A stretch of 6,793 nt of DNA, taken from an uncultured Prevotella sp. Lineage in GTDB: Bacteria; Bacteroidota; Bacteroidia; Bacteroidales; Bacteroidaceae. The stretch covers positions 1 through 6,793 of the forward strand of contig CALCUV010000307.1 of the NCBI GenBank assembly GCA_937906765.1. Reading direction: 5' to 3'. This document shows positions 1 through 5,600 of the stretch, piece after piece. The notes under the pieces are model-generated. The model searched no databases. It was not told the DNA's origin and saw only the letters and a list, made by a program, of their open reading frames with translations. Positions within the stretch are counted from its first letter, which is position 1. Each line of letters opens with the position of its first letter. Position numbers and translations under genes: made by a program.

Positions 1-205
1 GTTGATAGGAGGAAAGCATAGTTATAAAATGAGAAAGGAGAGATGAGAACCAACGAATGAAGCAAGAGCAGAGGATAAACTTGTTTATACTATGCCTTGC
101 AAGGAGGAGGTCAATACCACGAAGTGGAATTAAAGGAGAAATGCTATGCAGATAGGAGAAGAGAAATATGCGTGAAACAATTTCTCCTTTCTCCTTTTTC
201 GTTTC
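1..205. other. Region without a convincing gene, with small palindromes
   Basis: No reading frame here looks coding. The stretch is purine-rich on the plus strand. It holds the palindromes ataaacttgtttat (75-88), ccttgcaagg (95-104) and ccacgaagtgg (117-127), and an 11-bp inverted repeat aaaggagaaat/atttctccttt (132-142 with 180-190) that could act in termination after the DUF4491 gene. An ATG at 17-19 on the minus strand runs off the window edge and could begin the next gene, but six codons are too few to judge. Confidence 0.4.
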
Positions 206-490
206 TCATTTCTTATTAGGGTTCTTTGGGAACCAACCCTTGCGTACGCGTTCTTTTTGTTCAAAGAGTTCTTTGATACTCCAAAGTGAGGAGAACCCAA
301 AGACACCGACGATGCTACTTATCAGTGTGTTTTCAATAAATAATGCACCTACGGCACACCCAATGCCTACGAGGAGGAAAATCCACCAAGGGCGGGTGCC
401 GAAATAGTATTCCGTCTTGATAACAATGGGGTGGAAAAGGCCGATGCAGAGAAAGGCGGCGATGCCAATGAGGAGTCCTTCGTAATACAT
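206..490 (-). CDS. DUF4491 family small membrane protein
   Basis: The 94-aa product matches the DUF4491 pattern: a short N-terminus, then LLIGIAAFLCIGLFHPIVIK.EYYFG (residues 6-31), two further hydrophobic segments (about 35-52 and 55-73), FGFSSLWSIKELFEQKERV (64-82) and the hallmark C-terminal GWFPKNP (85-91). It is an inner-membrane protein with three probable spans and a basic C-terminal tail on the cytoplasmic side; its function is not known. I chose ATG at 488-490 because the family begins about there; the in-frame ATG at 515-517 would add nine residues (MFFCQYTRL) lying in an inverted repeat. The stop is TGA at 206-208. Transcribed in the same direction as the SRPBCC gene, 92 nt downstream of it. 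Confidence 0.82.
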   Translation of the reverse strand: MYYEGLLIGIAAFLCIGLFHPIVIKTEYYFGTRPWWIFLLVGIGCAVGALFIENTLISSIVGVFGFSSLWSIKELFEQKERVRKGWFPKNPNKK

Positions 491-513
491 GAGTCTTGTA
501 TATTGACAGAAGA

Positions 514-557
514 ACATAAGAACAAATTATAGAACTTATGTCCTTTTGTTCTTATGT
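514..557 (-). terminator. Inverted repeat after the SRPBCC gene, possible terminator
   Basis: A perfect 13-bp AT-rich inverted repeat (514-526 with 545-557) encloses an 18-nt loop, starting 25 nt past the SRPBCC stop. On the minus strand it is followed by TTCTTCTGTC, moderately U-rich. A competing 7-bp pairing (514-520 with 535-541) exists. The ATG at 515-517 falls inside the stem, which argues against it as the start of the next gene. Terminator activity is plausible but the stem has low GC. Confidence 0.5.
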
Positions 558-582
558 CTAAAAAATCTGTACTCGGTTTGTA

Positions 583-1062
583 TTAGCGCGCAGAAGCCAC
601 TACGCTGAGCATGTTAGCAATGCCTTCAGCGCCTTGTTGGAGATATTTGCCCACCATCTGCTTGATGAAGAAATTGAGTTCCGCTCCGAGCGTCACCTTC
701 AACTTACATTCGTAATCAGCAGTAGGAAGGAGTTGAATCCAAAGGTTCATAGCGATGGGCGTTCCGACACCCTCAAATTTGATTAACTTAGGCGCGTCGC
801 GCTCTACGATTTGAAGGGTCACCTGTCCCATTTGTGTGCCAAAGGAAACGGTATCTTCTGTAAAGGTAATGTCTTTGATTTGCTCCTGAAGTTTATCGAG
901 TTTGTCGGCATCCTTACCGGCAGCTTCTTTTACCTTTTCTTGAATTTCGGGATTGTTCATCGCCTGCTTGATAGCCTCAAAGTTGCGGAGGTCAGAGAGA
1001 CGTTCGTAGGCGAGATTGATATTGTTGTTGATGATGCGAACTTCGCTTTCGTATTTAGTCAT
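583..1062 (-). CDS. SRPBCC-fold protein of unknown function
   Basis: The 159-aa product has the features of the SRPBCC/START-like superfamily, small helix-grip proteins with a hydrophobic ligand cavity. It opens with a strand (SEVRIINNNINLAYERLSDLRNFEAI, the usual start with hinge and first helix), has a charged helical insertion (about 36-62), then strands TVSFGTQMGQVTLQIVER, KLIKFEGVG, NLWIQLLPTADYECKLKVTLGAEL and a final amphipathic helix (residues 131-156, FFIKQMVGKYLQQGAEGIANMLSVV). No signal peptide or membrane segment is visible, so it should be cytosolic. I recall similar genes near pyrE in other Bacteroidales, but this is from memory. The ligand is unknown. The ATG at 1060-1062 is the only sensible start; no -7 box is evident, and the upstream repeat element may carry the promoter. 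Confidence 0.8.
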   Translation of the reverse strand: MTKYESEVRIINNNINLAYERLSDLRNFEAIKQAMNNPEIQEKVKEAAGKDADKLDKLQEQIKDITFTEDTVSFGTQMGQVTLQIVERDAPKLIKFEGVGTPIAMNLWIQLLPTADYECKLKVTLGAELNFFIKQMVGKYLQQGAEGIANMLSVVASAR

Positions 1063-1073
1063 GTGAAAGGTTT

Positions 1074-1190
1074 TTGAGGTTATGAGGTTTTGATGTTATG
1101 AGGTTTTAAGGTTGTCGTCCGGGCCGCATGGTTCTTATAACCTTAAAGCAAAGCGACCTTATAACCTACAACCTTACACTCATAACTTGA
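1074..1190. repeat. AT-rich AGGTT/AACCT repeat element with GC-rich centre
   Basis: The left part has two near-identical 16-bp units (1074-1089 and 1090-1105, one difference) containing gttatgaggtt. The right part has cttataacct twice (1134-1143 and 1158-1167), then accttacactcataac. The halves are inverted relative to each other: tttaaggtt (1105-1113) pairs with aaccttaaa (1139-1147), and gttatgag (1079-1086) with ctcataac (1179-1186). The centre (1114-1131) is a GC-rich gtcgtccgggccgcatgg. The element fills the gap between the pyrE terminator and the SRPBCC start. It could be an intergenic repeat family member; no coding potential is seen. Confidence 0.65.
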
Positions 1191-1214
1191 AGAAGCCTCC
1201 ACAAGGAGGCTTCT
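1191..1214 (-). terminator. pyrE terminator
   Basis: A perfect 10-bp, GC-rich stem (1191-1200 with 1205-1214) with loop ACAA (plus strand) begins 7 nt after the pyrE stop. On the minus strand the tail is TTCAAGTT, a weak U tract. The stem is strong and well placed, so termination or 3'-end stabilisation of pyrE mRNA is likely. Confidence 0.82.
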
Positions 1215-1221
1215 CGTTATT

Positions 1222-1854
1222 TTACTTCTTCCATTCGCTGGGATTAGCGCGCCATTCGGCGAGCATAGGCACATGTTCTGCCTTGATATAGCCAGTTTCT
1301 TTTGCTACTTCAACCACTGCTTCGTAATTTGTGAGCGTTACGAGGCGCACGTTGGCATCTGCGAAAGCCTTTTCGGCAATGGGGAAGCCGTAAGTGTAAC
1401 TTGCCACCATACCGATTACGTTATAACCAGCAGCACGGAGCGCTTCAACAGCCTTGAGTGAACTACCGCCAGTTGAGATAAGGTCTTCAATCACGATTAC
1501 CTTAGAATCCTTGGGAAGTTCACCTTCGATAAGGTTACCCATTCCGTGATCCTTTGCCTTTGCACGTACGTAGCAGAAGGGGAGAGCGAGTTCTTCAGCA
1601 ACGAGAGCACCTTGTGCGATGGCGCCAGTTGCTACGCCTGCCACAGCATCTGCTTCGGGGAATTCTTCAGCGATGATGCGTGCGAGTTCAATCTTTACGA
1701 AGTTGCGCAATGCGGGGAATGACAACGTCTTGCGGTTATCGCAATAGAAGGGAGAAAGCCATCCGCTTGCCCAAGTGAAGGGCTGTTCGGGTTGCAACTT
1801 AATTGCCTTAACATTGAGGAGCTTTTCAGCAAAGATTTTTTCGAGTTGGCTCAT
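1222..1854 (-). CDS. pyrE: Orotate phosphoribosyltransferase
   Basis: This cytosolic enzyme converts orotate and PRPP to orotidine 5'-phosphate and pyrophosphate in de novo pyrimidine synthesis. The 210-aa length fits the family. Residues 119-132 (VIVIEDLISTGGSS) are the PRPP-binding signature with the acidic pair E123-D124. Residues 95-104 (YVRAKAKDHG) are the catalytic loop: R97, K101 and H103 correspond to the conserved Arg, catalytic Lys and His, while the Lys that follows the Arg in the enteric enzyme is Ala98 here. FTWASGWLSPFYCDNR (26-41) is the usual N-terminal OPRT region. The start is ATG at 1852-1854: homology begins there and a consensus promoter lies just upstream. The frame runs on to an ATG at 2073, but that extension spans the promoter and repeats and is not coding. 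A perfect hairpin follows the stop, so the gene is probably transcribed alone. Confidence 0.96.
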   Translation of the reverse strand: MSQLEKIFAEKLLNVKAIKLQPEQPFTWASGWLSPFYCDNRKTLSFPALRNFVKIELARIIAEEFPEADAVAGVATGAIAQGALVAEELALPFCYVRAKAKDHGMGNLIEGELPKDSKVIVIEDLISTGGSSLKAVEALRAAGYNVIGMVASYTYGFPIAEKAFADANVRLVTLTNYEAVVEVAKETGYIKAEHVPMLAEWRANPSEWKK

Positions 1855-1893
1855 AATTGTGGAAATATAAATTTGTGATTTAACTATCTTCTG

Positions 1894-1924
1894 CAAAGGT
1901 AACAAAGCGCGAGGAGGCGACAAA
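1894..1924 (-). promoter_or_regulatory. pyrE promoter, Bacteroidetes type
   Basis: On the minus strand, TTTG (1921-1924) is followed after a 19-nt spacer by TACCTTTG (1894-1901). This matches the Bacteroidetes primary-sigma consensus TTTG-N19-21-TAnnTTTG. The transcription start should fall near 1886-1890, giving a leader of about 32-36 nt before the ATG at 1852-1854. The leader has no Shine-Dalgarno sequence but is A/T-rich, as is usual for this phylum. No hairpin or leader-peptide attenuator is visible in so short a leader. Confidence 0.82.
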
Positions 1925-2043
1925 GGGAAAAGCGGAATATTTAAGGTTGGCGCTGCATTTATTGTGTGGATTTCTCCTCCCGTTGCCTTGCTTTGACGCC
2001 TCGAAATCCGTTCTCTTTTTGTGCCGTTCTTTATGGGTGAAAA

Positions 2044-2106
2044 CAAAGTTACTTTTTGGAGAAATAAAGTCACTTATAGGGAGCACAAAGTTACTAATTG
2101 TTTTCC
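2044..2106. repeat. Three degenerate 21-bp tandem repeats
   Basis: The motif (c/t)aaagt(t/c)act begins at 2044, 2065 and 2086, exactly 21 bp apart; positions after the core are less conserved. On the minus strand copies one and three read AGTAACTTTG and so contain TAACTTTG, which fits the Bacteroidetes -7 box TAnnTTTG, but neither has a TTTG at the usual 19-21-nt distance upstream. The block lies about 120-200 bp upstream of the pyrE promoter. Its function is unknown. Confidence 0.7.
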
Positions 2107-2175
2107 CTAAAAGAGATTTTGTTTGGATGCTGTAAGAAGTGCCTGGCATTCTGGGGATTATGCCCTGTATGGAAA

Positions 2176-2219
2176 AACATTAGGAGACACTCCCAAGGGT
2201 GGGGATGTCTCCTAATGTT
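2176..2219 (-). terminator. Strong terminator after the 88-aa membrane gene
   Basis: A perfect 14-bp outer stem (2176-2189 with 2206-2219) is extended by an inner CCC/GGG stem around the loop AAGGGT. On the minus strand it is followed directly by a T run (GTTTTTCC), which identifies it as a rho-independent terminator for minus-strand transcription, 42 nt past the stop of the small membrane gene. The plus-strand flank lacks a comparable T run. Confidence 0.88.
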
Positions 2220-2260
2220 ATTAGTCTCCAAAAAAGAAGCAAGAATGACACTTTTCTTTT

Positions 2261-2527
2261 TTATCCTACTAGTAGATAGATTATTTTCACGAGTAAAAAC
2301 AGATTTACAAGTAAGCGAATTTTATGATATGGCTTCAGGTAGTATGTTGGTGAAAGTCTATCAATGAATCTGTTGAAATAATCATATAAAAACCAACATC
2401 CCCATATGACAGTCCCTATAACTAATAAGATGACAAAGACGGTGTACATCGCTTTCAAACAACCAGACATCTCTACGGGACCCTTGGGGGGCTCAAAATT
2501 GAAAGGATCTTGTGGTTCAAAAAGCAT
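2261..2527 (-). CDS. Small membrane protein of unknown function (88 aa)
   Basis: I do not recognise this protein. The N-terminus is acidic and proline-rich (EPQDPFNFEPPKGP, residues 4-17). A strongly hydrophobic segment at about 26-49 (AMYTVFVILLVIGTVIWGCWFLYDYF) is a clear membrane span, and a second hydrophobic stretch lies at the C-terminus (about 71-87), so two spans with a basic loop (YYLKPYHKIR) are plausible. ATG at 2525-2527 is the chosen start; Met20 and Met27 are internal alternatives, but starting at 27 would cut into the span. It stands alone between the terminator of the giant gene and its own strong terminator, which supports an expressed, monocistronic gene. No clear Bacteroidetes -7 box was found upstream. 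It could be an orphan gene of narrow distribution. Confidence 0.62.
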   Translation of the reverse strand: MLFEPQDPFNFEPPKGPVEMSGCLKAMYTVFVILLVIGTVIWGCWFLYDYFNRFIDRLSPTYYLKPYHKIRLLVNLFLLVKIIYLLVG

Positions 2528-2573
2528 AAAAAGTAGTTTTTAGGTTTTTTGCGAATTTATAAAGAAAAGAATA

Positions 2574-2605
2574 GCCGCCCGGTAAAACGGATTTTACCGG
2601 ACGGC
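2574..2605 (-). terminator. Terminator after the giant peptidase gene
   Basis: A 14-bp stem (2574-2587 with 2592-2605) closes a 4-nt loop. The one non-Watson-Crick position (2579 with 2601 by pairing order) is a G-U wobble in minus-strand RNA but a C/A mismatch in plus-strand RNA, so the hairpin is better formed in the direction of the giant gene, whose stop is 37 nt upstream. A moderately U-rich TATTCTTTTC follows. Confidence 0.85.
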
Positions 2606-2641
2606 AAAAAAGTTTTAATGTTTATTTTCGGGAAGGACTGC

Positions 2642-5600
2642 TTAACGCACCACCTTCTGTCCGTTCATGATGTAAACACCCTTCACAGGCTGCTTCACGC
2701 GACGGCCACTGAGGTCGTAGATTGTGCCCGTGCCTGTGCCAGTAGTGATACCGTCGATGTCAGTATCCATACCAGTGTCTTCCAAAATCATGTAGTAGTT
2801 GCTAATGTCGGCACCAAAGTAATAAGCTCGGTTAGCCATCAGCGTACCTGCCAAATAGGGGAAGAAACCTGCCTTACCGCCCTTTTCATTAAGGCTGAAG
2901 CATGCATCGCTTGCGTCATTGTCCTCTTCAGTGAGTGTGCCGTAGAGAATGTTACCTTCGCAAAGGTCAGTAGCTTCGGTTTCGGCTTCACGGAAAATAA
3001 GTGTCTTACCCGTATGCTGAGGAGCGTAGATAATTACAGGCACTTCGGCGGGAATGTTTCCACCCTCAACGCGTGAGAGGTAGAGGCGCTGAGCGTCGTT
3101 GTCCACCTTCGTTGCTATGTATGCCGCTACGCCTTCGGGAATAGCCACTGTTTCGGGCAAGCAAAGTGTTGCAAATCCGCTCTGAGCCACTCCGAGGTTG
3201 TAAGAGTAGGGAGCAACAGCGTAGCTTGCATCCTTGCAGTGAAGCTCAAAGCTCTTGATTGTTAAGCAAAGTTCTCCCGACATGTTCACCAACAAACCGA
3301 GGCTCACTTCCGTTTCTTCCTTCAAAAAGAATTCTAGTTCGTTGGTCATAGTGTCATTCTTCGGACGCATTGTTGCGTAAGCGATAGCCGAAGAAATCGT
3401 TGACGTAGTGGGGAATTTGCCTGCTTCAGCTACAACCAAGTAGCTGTTGCCACACTGACCTTCATATTCGCCGTAGTTAGTGCGGAACTTGTAAGAGCCC
3501 GCGGGAAGTGTAATCGTCTGATACACCTTGTGGTCCGTAAGTTTAAAAGCAAAGAGGTCCCATCCCGTAGTGATGGTCATGTTCTTATTCTTCTGAGCAT
3601 CAACGTGGGCACCAGTGATAATCGTTCCGTAATCGGTAGATGTAACTCTATTTTCAAGTGTCCAAGCCTTGATTTCGTAGAAACGACTTCTATCCATGGG
3701 GTTCACCGTCTTGTTTGTGTTGCCCGCAAATTCCTGCTTGTAGTTCTTCAAATACGTGCTTGTAACGTCGGTCGACGAAATCTTAGTCTGATTTAACGAA
3801 AGGCTCCACACACCCTTTGAAGCGCCCCAAGCATCTCCGTCAGGACCGAAACCTTCACGGATACCAGAGTTGCCATTACCTGAATGGTCGGTGATGGTTG
3901 TGCCTGTGCTTTGGTCAAAATTGTAGTAAGCGAGCAAGTTCCAGTCTTCCACTTCTGCCAAAGCTGCTTCGTTGGCAATACTGCGGTTGCAAACGCTCTG
4001 CAATTGCTCTTGGCTGAGACAAGAACCCCATACGCGGAACTCATCTATGCTACCGTTCCAAGGATAATCGTAACGTGAGATGACAAACTTCGTGAGGTTG
4101 TATTCCGAAGGCGCACCGTTGGCAACTTCCTTCATCTTCACGCCATCACGATAGAATGAAACCGTCGTGCCGTCGAAACTAATGGCGTAGTGATGCCATT
4201 CCTGCTCGATAACAAAGTTGTTGTCTGACGTGTGTGTCACTCCAACAATGTCGAATGAGAGCGCACCCTCTTCAGTTACGTAACCGCCGATAGTGCCACC
4301 GTAATGACCGAAGCCAAGACAGCCACCGATGTCGATAGATGAGGGAGACATCCACCATTCAATAGTGAAGTTACCGCTAGTAAAGGGTGCCTTCGTCATG
4401 GATACGCTTGCCGCACCCGAGTTAAAGTTCAAACCGCTCTTAGAGTCGCCATTGCAAACGACTACAGCATTCTTCTGAGTTGTTGTGTTACTACCCTGCT
4501 CGTTTGAAACCATAAGGCTTACGTTGTACTTACCGGGGAAGTCAAACGTATGCTGAGGATTGCGACCTTCAATAAAGAGGTTTAGGTAATCATTATAGAT
4601 ATTCCAAGTCCAAGCTGTAGGAGTTGACGTTGAGTTATCTTGGAAGTTCACTGTTTCTCCAACAAGGATGACGCTCGGATTAACGTCGAATACCGCCTTA
4701 GGAGCAACGTTCTTTACTTCAATATATTTTTCGCTTGAAGCTAATACTGTGCCTTGATACTTTACCTGAAGTTGAACTTTGAATATACCAGGATAATTAA
4801 AGGTAGTTGCGCCAACCATTGAGTTAATAGTTTGCTTTTCGAAGTCAGAAACTTCAGCCAACCATTCGTATTCATAACCAAATACAGGAGATTCGGGGAG
4901 GAACGTTACGCTTTCGCCAACGGCGCAAGTGGGACTTGAGAGTGAGAATGCCGCACTGATTTCGGGTTTCTTCACTTCTACTTCCAATGTGTCGGCAGCT
5001 TCGGCGCCTCGTGAGTTAGTTACCTTCGCAATAACCTGATGTGTGCCTTCCTGAGTGAAGTAAGCCGTGGGCGACTTCATCGCTACGTTGTTAAGATTAG
5101 CCGCAGGGATGTCCCAAGTAAGCGAAGTCACACTGATGCTAGGCGTTGCCGAGAAGGTAACAGGCGCACCAACGTAAATATCTCCCAAGGGCGCGTTGAT
5201 TTCTACGGTAGGCGTAGCGGTAGAAGTCTTCACCTTCGTGTTCTTATTCTCGCGCTGTTCGATATTAGCAGTTGTCTTGCTAGTCTTAGCAATAGGCGCA
5301 TGGTTGCCACCCACGCAGTCGCGCAAGTGAGGTGTACCGTCAATATCAATAATGTCACCGCGATAATAAGTAACGAGATCGTTCGTAAGGGCTGCGTCGG
5401 GCAAAGAAACTTGATACATCTTCTTCACCTCAGTTGCGGGTAACGCACGCTTCCAAATGCGGAATTCAGCAAGTTCTGCGTCAAAGTAACTATTACCTGA
5501 ACCTGCGGTAAACGTCAAATCGCCAAAGCCACCAAGGCCTGAGTATGCAGAGGCATTGAGTGAAGCCTTCTTCGCACCATTCACGTAAACGGTGAGCGAA

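Noticed and set aside
168..407. 79-codon plus-strand frame
   Set aside because: Antisense to the recognisable DUF4491 gene, and its composition is not protein-like.
2044..2051. TAACTTTG as a second promoter
   Set aside because: It matches the -7 box, but there is no TTTG 19-21 nt upstream, and it belongs to the repeat array.
1855..2073. N-terminal extension of pyrE to an ATG at 2073
   Set aside because: It spans the consensus promoter and part of the 21-bp repeats, and OPRT homology begins at the ATG at 1854.
1880..2149. 89-codon minus-strand frame with a heptapeptide-like repeat (SNFVLPI/SDFISPK/SNFVFTH)
   Set aside because: The peptide repeat is just the 21-bp DNA repeat read in frame; the frame also covers the pyrE promoter, and nothing else in it looks like protein.
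2549..3076. 175-codon plus-strand frame
   Set aside because: It lies opposite the C-terminal domains of the giant protein, begins in the terminator region and resembles no protein; it is an antisense shadow.
5039..5443. 134-codon plus-strand frame
   Set aside because: Antisense to LamG 1 and PKD coding sequence, rich in Arg/Ser/Cys as expected of a shadow frame.
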